64,000 nucleotides of DNA from Saururus chinensis (taxonomy: Eukaryota > Streptophyta > Magnoliopsida > Piperales > Saururaceae). Position 1 is the first letter of the stretch. Every line of letters begins with the position of its first letter. Both the position numbers and the translations under genes were made by a program. Location of the stretch: NCBI GenBank assembly GCA_035235625.1, contig CP141149.1, positions 32,047,753-32,111,752 on the forward strand, written 5' to 3'. Under the pieces are notes generated by a model. The model saw nothing but the letters and a program-made list of their open reading frames with translations, searched no databases and had not been told where the DNA came from. Positions 22,376-35,070 of this stretch are shown here, piece by piece.

Positions 22376-24435
22376 CCATTTAAAAAATGATGAAGGATTA
22401 TTATACCTGGAAAACTCTCGGTATTTTTGGATTTTATGACCACAAGCTGAGCTGGATATTTTGATTTCACTCATGGATGGAGATTGATGTAAATGAAGGT
22501 TGAGGTAAACTAACCAGCGTTGTTTTGGTGTAAACACCTGTCAAAAGTCATATAACTGACAGAAGTATCCGTATAAAAAACATTTTGTTTCCATATCAAA
22601 TTGTTGTAGTAAACCTCTGAAGGAATTTCTGTAGCAAGCATATCAAATTGATTTTGAAATATAAAGCCATACTCTTGTATACTTGTTCCGTATCCTCGTT
22701 ACTAGTTACAACATGCAAACAACCTTACTCGAAAACAGATTTATTTGTAGATTCCAACTCAAATAAAAAACAAGCCAGAACTTTTCAAATTAAACCTTGG
22801 GGCATGTGTTTTTGGCTTTTGATAACTCTAATTGCATGGTTTCAGCAAGTACGACATGTACCTCTGCACAGGCGCAGAAAGTATACTTCTCTAAGAACAG
22901 CCAGAAAGGGTTTTGGTACAATTGCTTTATAAACAAGTTGGTTGGAGGGACTAGCAAAAGGTTCTGATTGGGGGATTGACTAGTAGTCGTGCACGTCCTC
23001 CTGAAATTTAATTTTTCGCAAGGGCACGACAAGGAGGAAAAAAATCTGACCTTTTTAGGGGTTTTAAGATGGAATAACAATCTAATTACTGGTTTCAGTA
23101 CCAAACGATGTCGAAGTGGGACAAGAGTACAACAGGCAAATTCGGTTATTAACTATACGTTTGGGTAGAGAAAAAGATAAAACTCAAACCCATTGGACTT
23201 CTCCCGAGCACGTTGGGGGTGGAGGGGTGGTGCGCGGCCGGACACGCATATCTAAAGCCAGTTATAACAAGGTGAAGTAATGTCATGTAATTGGAACGAA
23301 CACATTGTTTAGTTTCGATTTGAAGTTGCAGGCCCGTTCATTCAACAACTTGAATTTTCTTTTTTCTTTTTTTGGTAGCTACAGCTTGATCTTTCAATCA
23401 TTAAATTCATCAAGAAGATATCTGATAAGGCAGGTCCATACGTCTAAATATCCTCTCCGGGCCATAGTAGTGAACGCCTTCTGACCGTACCCAAGGTAAG
23501 GAGTAAGTTGAGGACGATCACGGGGTTAGAAATGGCAGCGCGACTATTCTTTATTAAAGTATCCGTAACAGGACATCCCCAAGTTCCACAACAATATAAT
23601 ACTAGTTATAAACAAATCCCTGAAAATTAAAATAGCAATTGCACAATAGTCTTAAAACAAATGAACACTTTCCTTCCACAATTAACATTCCATTCCCATG
23701 CGTCGGCTGAAGAAAAATATCATTCCCTAGACCAAAAATATCTGCGCACATTTACATGGAATTTTCTCAAGTCATCACAACAAAGTGATTGACAGCTACA
23801 TTTGCCTTTGAAAATACTGATTAAAGTAATATCTGGAAACCCAAAGCCTGTGCAGACCTGTACAGACTGCAGCTCATGCTGAGCTGCAGAAATAATCAGA
23901 TGAAAGTTTGTGCATGGAATGCAGCCGCTGATGACAAACTAGGCACAAAGTAATTGTGGCTTAACCAGCAAGCTTCCCTGTCGTAAACTTACATGCATAA
24001 TCCTTCATCAGTTGCTCAGAAATCATTTAGTTTAACGCCTTCAGATGTGTTTCTCAAATGTTCGATTGGTCTTTGATTTTTTGATGATGATGACCACTTA
24101 ATACACAAAGTAAACCATTAACAACAACCTGGTCCGAAAAATAATTGCAGCTTAACCAATAAGGCTCCTGTTGTAAACTAACAAGCATAATCCTCTATCA
24201 GCCGCTTAGAAATCACTTGATTTAGCGCCCTCAGCTGTCTCTCAATTGTTCCATTGGTCTTTGATAATAATGACCACTTATACTAGCAACATATGCTTTC
24301 AAGTTTCAATCATTCTAATACACTCCCCACAACAAACAGCTGCTGACTGGAACAAATAGGACTCAGCATATAAATGAAAATGTTTTCCCTGTTAAATATA
24401 ACAAAATTGATACCTCTGGTTGGTTAGCTGTTTTC
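22376..24435. other. Convergent intergenic region between SHH1 and golgin 3' ends
   Basis: Should contain both 3' UTRs. No further gene is recognised. A diverged direct duplication lies at 23952-24100 and 24143-24280, close to the golgin stop. Confidence 0.5.
23952..24280. repeat. Diverged ~190-bp direct duplication near the golgin 3' end
   Basis: Copy 1 (23952-24100) and copy 2 (24143-24280) share AATTG-GCTTAACCA, GCATAATCCT, CAGAAATCA or TAGAAATCA, CATTGGTCTTTGAT or similar, and TGACCACTTA in the same order. It lies within 500 bp downstream of the golgin stop and is probably transcribed as 3' UTR or flanking DNA. Confidence 0.7.
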
Positions 24436-27400
24436 TCATGGTACAACAGAGGTGGTTAGTCCCATGGATGCTGCAACTTCCTTAGCAGCAAAGCTGTCCG
24501 CTTGCTCCTAAGATATATACAACAGAAAAACATCAACAACTATGTAGATAAACAATTAAATAAACACATATTGTCATGTCTTGCCTCCTAGCCAAAAAAA
24601 AAGAAGTAATGTCATGTTTGGCCACAACATACAACTGCAAGCATGAATTCTGCATGTCAATCAACAAAATATATAAATAAAAAACAAATAATCAATGGCA
24701 AACATAAACAAGAGTCTACTCTGCCTTAATGAAGTGTACGGTTACAAAAAGGCCACCTTCGTCATGAATTTTATGTATTACTCTAACCAGCATCGAAAAC
24801 AGTAGTATGACAAGTACAAAAAACAATGCTTATAAATTTTTGAAAATAATATCACGACGTAAGTTGTTAAAAAAGGTGTCCACTTTTTTATTCAAATTAC
24901 GTTAAAAGTGATCAATTTCAAGAAAATGAAGTAAAATTCGCGTTATATGCTTTAAATGATAGTGGCGGTTTGTAGCCCGCAGATGCTGAATCTGTGGCAT
25001 GTAAGAGTCCTATTCCCATAAGAATACATACTTTCTACACATGAACAGCACATTGGTAAGACACACATACCTGAAGGCGATGCAGCAGATACATCAAAAA
25101 GAAATGAACAAATACCTGCACAAAAATTTAAAGAATTATTAAAATATTAAACCTCTTCTATATTCAGAATAATCATAATTTGGCATAAAGGAAGAGGTGG
25201 TGGACTGTCTCACCATATAGAAGACTAGAATAACTCGAGCTACTGGATAACGCCAGAGAAATCTAGTAGCACGAACAGCTCCTGAATCTATAAGTTTTAC
25301 AGCTTTTTGAAACTGCAAGAAAAACCTGTCACTACAAACTAGGCAAATTGTAGACATAGCTATGTGGAAATAAAATGTAAGGAAGCAACACCTGAATGCT
25401 TGCTCCAACCATATGACGGTGGTGCAATGGCAGAGATCTGTAAATAGTTATATCATCAGAATATATGGTAACTTTGCCACATGGATGAAAGTTGTATAGC
25501 ATTTTCATAAACAAGGGAGTCATTTTACTACAATGAGGCATCGCTGGATCCAAATTTTCATAAAAATCAAAGCTCCACAAAGACAGTACATTTGTCCAGA
25601 TAATGAAAATTAACACCAGAAACTTGGAGGAGGGATCACCATACTCGAGTGATTTTAAATCATTTTCTTCTTCCCAAGAGGAGGATGGTCGCCGAGATGT
25701 TCTAGTCCTTTCTGCTTCAACCTAGTCAATATTGCCTCATATATTAAATTCAGAAGCTTACATTTATATGGAAAACGATCTAGGCGAATGCTCGCAGGAG
25801 ATTATTTCCTATAGAAATAAGAGAGAGATTTCAGCAGCTACATATCAACCTGCGCTTCTTGAAAACGTTTTGCCTCTTTTTCCAGATGAAATTCTGCTGC
25901 TGCTTTTTCACTAGCCATGGCTTCTAGTTGTGTTTGTTTATAGTACTGATTTGGATAATAAATTACAGGCTGCATTATTTCACCAGTGGAAAAAACTGAT
26001 AGAAGTAAATTAACTTAGCAAGTAGAAACTCAAACATACCAATAAATCAGTTAGTTCACGGTATCTTTTTTCCAGCTCCACATGTTCCTGAAATCAAAAT
26101 TTAAATTATACAAAAAATATATCTAAATGTCTCCCGGGACCTTTAACTATCACGGAGATTACAAACACACTTTCCACATAAAAAAACTAGCAAGTGAAAA
26201 GGATGTTGTCTCAATAAAGAAAAAGTGAAATAGAAAAATATAATGATGGAGATTGGATCTATGAATATTCCTAAACAAGAGTAGAAAACCAGCCAACATA
26301 TTGTATCACTTTTAGTGAACAAATTAAACATATATTTAAATAGAAGTAGATAAGTAACAATAACAGGGAATGCTTACAACCACGTATTAAGCTGGTATAT
26401 TACATCTAGTTTAAAACCAACATTGTAATATTCTTTCACTGAAATGGCTGCATAAGGATCACAATAAAAAAAATTGCTGCACGGGTATTGAAATAATTCA
26501 TAAAAGAAAGCAGCTAACCTGACGGGAGTAATGCTCAGCATCCCTTTTCATGCCAGCCATTTCAACTCTCATTTTTTGCAATTCAGCCTATCAATACCAA
26601 CACAAGAAAGAATGATAAGCTAGACAAACAATTTTAAGGAACCAGATATTGTTGGGCAAAAAAACTAAAACATATTTTAAATTTCAATTCCACAAAACTG
26701 AGAGACCACTTTAAATGCATCTGGAAGACTCCAACTTTAGTTAATCATCTGAAACTTGCCTCCATATTAGAAAGCTTGCTCTCTGCATCGCGTTGGCCTT
26801 GACGAGCCCGCTCTATTTCTTCCTGCCATGCCTGGATCTATACATGTTAAAGTTCAAACAGTCAGTAGCAGAAAGAAGAGCTGAAAAGTAAAGAATATGA
26901 TACATCCCACCACCTGCATTGCCACTAGGTGAACGTTACATAATATTTCATGTTGTAAGCACTTGTTCACTGCTGAAATTATACATAGGATATATCTTAA
27001 ATGATTTTTGTACTACATTAACCAAACTAATCTAGCAGGAACGGCAGCACCGTGCAAAATTTCCCTTCACTTGAGCAACCAGTGGTGACAGAAGCCAGAA
27101 TGCCATCCACTGGGCATCTGCAAAAGCAAGCAGTCCACGCAGGGTCACAGAAATTGCAGCAAGTTGTTCCTTGTATGAGCTGCACTTGACACCATGGACC
27201 CGCACTAATAGTCACAGACATGAATCACAGGTAGGCAATTGAATGTGTCCATCATGTAAATTTGAGTTCTTTGACATTGATGGAGTCCCAGCTATACGAG
27301 ACCCATTAAAATGTCTTTCCAAGTTTGCCATCAGTTATTGAAATGAAAATTTGTACGTTTTTTTTCTTTAATGCAAACATTTACACAAAACATATGTAAT

Positions 27401-30400
27401 TTAAGTAACATGATTTGTAACGGATGCAAAGCTGATATTCAAGCAAAATATATTTACCTTCAGCATCTGATTTGCTTCTTCTGGAGGCCTTTTCTCTCCG
27501 CGACGAGCACGGGTTTCCATATCCTGAAGCTCTTGATTTAGAGATGCACATTCCACCTGATAAAACGGATGCAAACTGGCAATGAAACTAGAAGTAAAAA
27601 ACATATCTTCGTATCCAGTATAAAAAGGCACCTTACCTCAAGCAAAGCTAACTTTTGCTCCAAATCAGCTGCTTTGGAGGTTCTCTCATCCAATGTTCTC
27701 TATATAACAGCATAATTAACATCCAAATAAGGCAAGGTAAATCAAGATTCTCCTCAACATCTACTATCAAAATGTATGGTACCATAATGCATTGCAGTGA
27801 ATTTTAGAGATTAAATCATCCTTCACATTAACAAAACATAAAGTGGACAATCCACCGAAGATTTTAGTGTTAAACCAAGGACTAAGCAGAGAAATTATTG
27901 CTGTAAAAGCTGTTTAGCTAATCACCTTGATTTTTTGTGTCAAGAAAACTAAACAATCCAATAAAATAACAAAGACATATCAAAACAAATATTATTTTAT
28001 ATTATGTGAGAGAGAAAGCTGCTATGCTGTTAATTTTTCAACATATTGTCTTTTGTTCTCTTTAAGATGACAGAATTTCAAGTAGGAAGCAAAACATAAT
28101 GGGGACAAATTATCACAACTCTTTCTTGATTTCATATAATTGGCATATACATTTTGGTTCAGAAGCCTGCTCAAATTTCTGCTTTCACATTTTTTATTTA
28201 AAAAAACAATAATTATTAATAATAAACCTCACAGATGAAATAGTCAATATATTTACAAGAAGTTAAAAATTAAGTTCATTGCAGTACCTGAATCCTAGCA
28301 AGAGCGGTAGATGTCTCAACAGCTCTACGCTCTAGTTCTACTTCTCTTTCCATGGCAGCCTGATTGTATACATGTTCTAGATAGAGTTACAAAGGCGGAA
28401 GAGCAAAAATAGAAAATTCAATTTCTACAGTTGAAGAATAAACCATTTTGGTAGCATTGTGTGCTGTACGCTCCTCTTCTGCTCTGCGCTCTGCAGAAGC
28501 AAGTTCTTCACGTAGAGCCTAGACAATAAAACCACATATCACTTCTTTGAATTCATAACCAAAGCAACAACAATTCATGAGCAAATGTAAGAACTAGGCA
28601 GAATAATCTACCTGCATCATCCTTGTTTCTGTCAATTCACGACTTCTCGTAATGGTCTCCATATCTGCCTGTAATAAAGAACAGTTTTATTGCTTATTTA
28701 TCAAGTCATATACATTAAACATCCGTCCAGATTATTTACAAGATAGTGAACATGATAATTAGTGCTTGCGAGGGAAATTCTGGTCTCTCAGGAAGACTTG
28801 GCATTTTTAGATCACATTCAGGGACTACTGGTTTTGGCCTTTATTACATTTATGGATCTTCATCTAATATGTGTGCCTAGGCTAATACTTTAGTGCAATG
28901 AATTCTCTATGCTATTTCTTTTAAATTCCTTCCTCTTATAGTTGAGGCAGATGCTTTAGCATTAATTGAAATGGTTTATGTAATATTCAAAATTCCTTGT
29001 CATATTCGTAATAATTTGGAGGAAGTTTTTGAATTTGGCAAGCAACATCATACTATCTTCTAGCACAATTTAGATGAAATAATGCTACTGCATATTGGTT
29101 GGCTAATTTTGCTTGCCTCAATAAGTCTTCAGGATTTTTCATGCAAAATCCTAATAATAGAGGTCGTTAGAGTAGTGTTTGCTGTTTTGTTTAAGTGTTC
29201 CAGTATTGTCTTTTCTATGTTATAGTATTTGCTCCTATACAATGCATGTAACTCCTCTTGCATAACCCTCTGCCAATTGGGTACAGCAACACTTCCTTAT
29301 AGGACTGAGGCTCATGATGAGAATGAAGAACAAACAAAGAGGAAACAAACCTGGACGAATAACATGGATCAAACACTACTAACATTTCCAACAACTGGTT
29401 GATATTTGCAAATCTGCCAGATGTAGCCTATTGGGATCTCAGAATTAAATAAGTTTGATTCCATTGTCTACTTTAGTTTTGCTTTTTTCTTTCTCCTATT
29501 CTGTTCTTTGCTAGATGTTTTTGGCCATCTAGGGTATTACATGTTGTAATAATCAAGGGTAAGACTTTTTATGCCCCCTTTGTAATAATTCTCCCCGCTT
29601 TTGGGATGGATTATTTATTTAAAAAAAGATAATTAAGTCTATGACGTCAAATAAACAAAGAACAACCACTAGCCAAAATTACTTAGTATTCTAGTAACTG
29701 ACCTCAAATATATTCCACTAAATAAGCAACTTGTTATTAATTTACATTTAAAAAAACTGAAAAAGCAACCTTAAACATTTCTAAGAAACAGAATCAATTT
29801 TAAAAAAATGAACAGAAACAATTGAAAAGTTTAGATTCTCTTGGAAAGATATACATGTTATAGAATGAACTTTCTATCGTCACAAATGTTTCCCAACAAA
29901 GGAAACACACGTGGGTTTGGTTTGGTTTTCCGTGTTGGCTTTGTTTGGCTTGGTAGATATCCATTGTTTATCCATTCCCTAGCTTAAGCTTTTAGGGCAA
30001 CTTGGTTCTAACATAATATCTGATTCACACCCTTGCCTTGGATGTACCTGCACAAGTATGATTGCACATGTAATGTGAGTTTTAGTTTAATTTGGTTTCC
30101 TGGTTTGGTTCGTGTTGTCTTGGTTTGGTTTGGTAGATATCCATTTTTGGTCAATTCATTACCAGCTTAAGCTTTTTGGGCAAGTTGGTCATAACAATAC
30201 AATACAAAGTTCAAAAAATTCAATGCCATTTACCTTTTACCTATTGATCTAGTTAAAGGAATCTCAATAATTTTATCTTTTTTCAGTGTTCTCATATGCT
30301 ACTACGCCATCTTCTAACTTATCTGAAAAGAAAAATCCCTTATTTCAAGCAATGCAACTAATTATTTTTGTTAGAGTAATAGTCATATATTTTACTGCAT

Positions 30401-33400
30401 GTATCATGCTGAAGTATAGAGGTAGTTTCCAAATTTATGTTTAGTTGATTAAGTCAAGAGCAATCTTGTTATTTTGTATAGTTCCTCACCCATACTATCA
30501 TTATTAAGACCATAACAATCTTTCTAATCAATAAAAAAACATGTTCACTCAGCAGCCAAACGTATTTTCTCCTGTTCATGCATTTGCATTATTGATTTTT
30601 GCAATTCTAACACAATTTTTTTACTAGATTTACACTAAAAGACATAATTAGTGACAACAAAAAATTAAAGGAACCAACTTTTTAGCAGTGCCAATTGCCA
30701 CCTTAGATTGTATTAGAAAATGTACTTAAAACTGTACGACTGGCCCACCTGCAAATAGACAAGCTTTCCTTCAGAATCTGCAGCTTGTTTCTTCAGTTCG
30801 TCCATTGCATTCTGAAGAGCCTCATTCTCTGAATTTTTTGCGGCTAATGCATCAGCCATGTTTGATTCAATTTTTCCTAATGCATTTCTGGATTCAGATA
30901 GCTCCTGCTGAAGCTGCTTTATGCGTGCTTCATATGAACTACTCAGTTCCCTCTGCCCAGATAGTAGATTACATTGTAAGTTTATAGAAGACTCTTCTAT
31001 CACGATGATATCCACTTCCAACTAAGATGAAAGTCAAGCTAAGCCAGGTAAAACGTTTCTCAAGTCTGAGAATAGGAGTTAATGAATTTTATATAAAATG
31101 TTTTTACCTCAGCAGTGAGAAGCTCCTCCAGTTGTGCATTTTCAGACTTGTATTCCTGAAGACGAGTTGATAGTCCAGCACATACCTAAAAGATAATTGA
31201 ATAAACACTTCAAAAACCAAAGAATAACAAACCTTGACGGTATCACACAATCCTATAATTGAATAACACGTACACATTGATAGCATAATGTCCATAAGCG
31301 CTTCTTTGACCTTTAATTTCGAAGTTATAGATATACTTCTCTAATCTAAAAATCTAAGTAGACTCAAAAGAAAAAAAGCATGCCACACACTTCACACAAT
31401 TATATGCCAAAAACATACCATGAAACCTTACGCATAACATAATCCATCCCTATGAAATGCAATCAAGTCTCTATACACTATACATATGTACATACATAGA
31501 TACATACATATTAAATAATATAGCAGGACTAAGAAAATTAATATAAGTTTTATATTCCACTAGATTTGAATGAGAAAATTCTCTTTGTTTGGTAGTCATT
31601 TCCGTTAGCACCTATGCTCTCATCGAGAAAAAAAACTTAATTTAATCATTTAACGTGTGTATAAACGTGATGGGAAAAAGGGCCACTATTCATTGGGATC
31701 AGAGAGCAACTCAAGGCAGGCTACTTGCCCTGCAATCAATTTTAGTTTACACCATAAAACTTTTCTGTACACCCAACTTTATTCCAAAAAAGCAGGACAG
31801 CCCTTTCCCAAAAAGACCTGCCACACCTTAATTATGCTCATTTGAATCCAGCCAGCTCGGTCATTACTGGAAAGGCCTGCATTACTTGCATTTTCTTTGG
31901 CATGCCCACTCAATCTATTGCTCATGTTAATAGTGAATGCACATGCATTATCTTGGCTCAGGACAAGTCAGATAGCATCAAACCCCGCCCTGGCCTTAGA
32001 CCAAAGATGTGATGCCCTGACCAGGGCTATCTTCAGGCGGGTGTGCCGGACAAGGCAAACCTGCCAAGAAGTTTCACTCTTAACTGGTATTAATATTGAT
32101 GGCTGCCTTTATAAAAATTTTGAACTAAAAAAGAACCAAATTTGTCTTCTAAACCAGTGGTTTAACTAGCATATGCTCTTGTAGGAGCATAGATGGTACA
32201 CATGCAAGTTTGAAAATATGAGTGCACACTCAAGACGTAACCTACCATGAAATATTAGACTTTTAACTGTACTCTTGGTAAATAATGATATTGATATCTG
32301 ATATTTTAAATTCAACAGAATTCTATATGAATCATTCTGACAGCTACAACTTAATCCTAGTTTATGCTTGCCACTTCTTCTCTTTGACGTGAATACAAAA
32401 TTAAATCAAGTTCTCATGCATATTCTATTTGCTCTCAATTCCTCAATGTCAAGTAGGATCATCCAGTCTTCTTTTACTCTCCCATTTGTGTAACTCATTT
32501 TGGTGTAATTTTTCTTTTTTTCTATTCCCATAAATTCCCTCTTCATCTTCATTAATTAATTCATTTTATAAAACCAAATGAAGCTATTAATGTGGGATGG
32601 AGGGAATATAAAGGTATTAACAACCTTTTGTTTCAGCAACGTGTTAAACTCTAATTACTTCAGATTAGATGTCTAAGAAAAAGAAGCAATTTCTTCTACC
32701 TCCCTAAAAAACTTAAGTTACATAGCATAACTTACTCGAGCCAACCTCGCCTCTTTTGACTGCCCAGTAGAATTGGTACTTTCCAGAAGTCCTTGAGCCT
32801 GCCAGCCAAGTAAAACGAATTTATAACAATAAAAATTGAAAAGAAAAATGTTATTCTATAATTACTTGCAGATGCATGAAATCTATCTAAAGAAATAGGA
32901 GCTTCACCTCATCAAGCTGATCCTGAACTTTACTGTGAGAAGTAACAATCTTTGCCCCCTGTTCTGTTTTTGGATGGGGCTCCAGTGCATCTGTTTGTTT
33001 CCCTTGAAAATTTTGATTAACATGCAGCTCTTCCGTTTCATTTTCAGGCACTCGTCCATCATTGCTTGAAGAACCATCTCCATTGATCAAATTTGGATGA
33101 GCAGCGGCTGAAACATGAGGGTGTGTGTTCAATGACTCCACTTTTAAGGTCTCTGATTGCAATGTAGGGGATTTTTCATGTCCTGTTGTATTATCTGCGA
33201 GAACATCATCTTTATAAAACGAAGATGGAAATGAATCTAGATCATTTTCTGCACGAGAAGCTTCTAATCTATTATCAGAATCAGTTTTTCTGACATCATC
33301 AGGTTTAGTCTCTGTTGAAGTAATTTTTGCATGTCCAGCATCTGCATGAGATGGTGATTCTATGCTCACTTTTTCCATAAGGTCAACATGCAAAGCACCA

Positions 33401-34714
33401 GATGTTTCAGATGCTGGAGTACTATCATTGGCATTAACGGCAATATCGGCAAACTTATGTTTTCTAATGTGCTCTTGCTCTAAATCATTATTATCAGGAG
33501 ATTCAGCAGTGGAGAGTCTTCTTTGTGCCTGCAAGATAATATTCAAAATTATACTCCAACTGCACAATAAAAATATTATGCAAGCAAATCAGAACATTCA
33601 AGTGCTCTAGACATGCTAGAAGTTTGGAGAAAGAAAACCTTCACATTCAATTTTCTCCTTCCTGTTAGTGCTTCTTGCCCTTTGGATGCTTAAAAATGGC
33701 CAAAAGAAAAAGAAAAATTGAGTGAGTAAAGGACGTAACTAAGTAGATGAGGAAGGACAATGAAAGACATAAAACATGCCAATCTGGTAAATGGTTACAC
33801 ATGTTATGTCAATAGAACGCTTGATACCTGATGATTGTGAATCAGATTGTTCTTCTGACAACTCACTGGCAACCAGCTTTGCTCTTCTGTCGACAACTTC
33901 AAATAGATCTAATGGCGGCCACCAAATTGGTTAGAGAATAAAACAAGCAAACATCTTTTTTTAGTCCTGATTTAAGTTCCAAAGGAAGAAATTTGATGCA
34001 AATAATGCAAAATCAACAAATGTTATATGGACATCAAATATCCACTACCAAAACAATAATAACACTATAAACACGTGCAACAAGAGATCAAGCATCAAGC
34101 TGTTGGGATCAGGTGAGCATCAGACATAGATACTTCAACTCCACGTGACAAGCACTTTTGTAGTGTACTCTATTTTCAAACTTGTATTAGTTCTCATATG
34201 GTGTCAACTATCAACCCGTGAGATAATGTGGCATACCAGATGGAAGATTCAACTTCAGCTGGGAGTACATTACTATCCTAAAAGTTGAGGGAATATAAAG
34301 ACTCTCAACAGAAGAGGATCAATGGTTCGACAGAGAAGAATCAATTCTCCATATATGCGTTAGTGTGACAAGTTCATCAATCGTTCACATTCAAACAATG
34401 GCAACCAACTGAATTAACAACTTCACTGCATGGTCTTAAGGTCGAGACAACTCAATCGCCAATCGACTAACAAGTACAGATGGATTCTATTTTGCATAAA
34501 ACTTATAGTTCCGGCTAATATTTGCTGGCATGAACGATCGAAACCCTCAAATCAATGCGGAAAAAATAAGTTCGAACCGAAATGTGGAATTAATATAACG
34601 TACTCTGAAGCCGAATTACTGGAAATGCAAAACACAAAGAATTGAATTGAAATGAAATGAAATCGAAAACAGAATTAGATCCGCACCTTCTGCGACTTTG
34701 AGCCATGAAGCCAT
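24436..34714 (-). CDS. GC1: Golgin candidate 1 / golgin-84 homologue (21 coding exons, 706 aa)
   Basis: Exons in transcript order: 34714-34687, 33908-33828, 33688-33639, 33528-32908, 32798-32736, 31185-31108, 30952-30749, 28668-28612, 28518-28444, 28359-28288, 27699-27637, 27556-27458, 26837-26760, 26587-26519, 26087-26040, 25945-25850, 25721-25645, 25437-25392, 25312-25214, 25115-25071, 24507-24436. The sum is 2121 bp in one frame. The N-terminus reads MASWLKVAEDLFEVVDRRAK. Residues 54-260 are a variable, low-complexity acidic region. About 270-600 is a long coiled coil (ARIKQLQQELSESRNALGK, ECASLNQELQDMETRARRG). The C-terminus has LPLHHRHMVGASIQ and one membrane anchor at about 659-680. Golgin-84 proteins are C-tail-anchored Golgi tethers; length matches Arabidopsis GC1 (about 707 aa). 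The intron after exon 13 has a GC donor. Intron 7 carries a LINE fragment. Confidence 0.95.
28762..29627 (+). mobile_element. 5'-truncated LINE with RNase H remnant, in golgin intron 7
   Basis: Bounded by an 8-bp TSD GATAATTA (28754-28761 and 29628-29635), with a short A tract before the right TSD. The plus strand encodes degraded plant-LINE RNase H: SRGNSGLSGRLGIFRSHSG near the start, VEADALALIEMV, then NACADWLANFACLNKSS-type sequence near 29080-29125. Frames are broken by stops and shifts. It lies opposite to the golgin transcript. Confidence 0.82.
29913..30196. repeat. Duplicated retroelement-end-like segment in golgin intron 7
   Basis: Two ~100-bp copies (29913-30013 and 30094-30196) share TTTGGTTTGG, GGTAGATATCCATT, AGCTTAAGCTTTT and GGGCAACTTGGT/GGGCAAGTTGGT, both ending TAACA-like. 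This resembles the 3' end of plant LTRs (AGCTTAAGCTTTTGGG...TAACA); no full element is visible. Confidence 0.5.
32475..32608. mobile_element. Possible Stowaway-like MITE in golgin intron 5
   Basis: The right end GCTATTAATGTGGGATGGAG (then GGAATA) matches the family end seen at 60013-60211 and 63832. The left end TACTCTCCCATTTGTG is only a loose inverted match. Confidence 0.4.
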
Positions 34715-34997
34715 GACAAGATGATTATGAAGTACAAACAGCCAGGCGGGCTCTAAGAGCACATTTAGGAGGATTGTTGTCTGCTGCTCCAATCTGGACA
34801 GAAGTTGATTGTGGTAATTACGCAGCAAGTGGGGGAAAACAAAGCACAATCAGATCAGAGAAGCTCATAAGATCTCCACAGGGCATCAGAAGCGATCTCC
34901 GGTCGTTTTGTTGGAAATTTGGTTCGGTAGTGGGCGATTTAGTAAAAATGTATTTTTATTAATATGGCTCAAAGTATCCTAAGGAGCCCGTCAACAA

Positions 34998-35070
34998 GCC
35001 CGTCTAGCTCAGTTGGTAGAGCGCAAGGCTCTTAACCTTGTGGTCGTGGGTTCGAGCCCCACGGTGGGCG
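34998..35070 (+). tRNA. tRNA-Lys (anticodon CTT)
   Basis: A 73-bp cloverleaf. Acceptor GCCCGTC pairs with GGTGGGC (two G-T pairs) and the discriminator base is G. The D-arm has AGCTCAGTTGGTAGAGC (A box) and the anticodon stem CAAGG/CCTTG holds loop CTCTTAA with anticodon CTT. The T-arm is GTGGG TTCGAGC CCCAC (B box GGTTCGAGCCC). No intron. A TTTTTT run shortly downstream fits Pol III termination. It is about 280 bp upstream of the golgin start codon, on the opposite strand. Confidence 0.97.

Noticed and set aside
31897..32169. Frame with KKNQICLLNQWFN inside golgin intron 5
   Set aside because: Intronic, wrong strand for golgin, no recognised domain.
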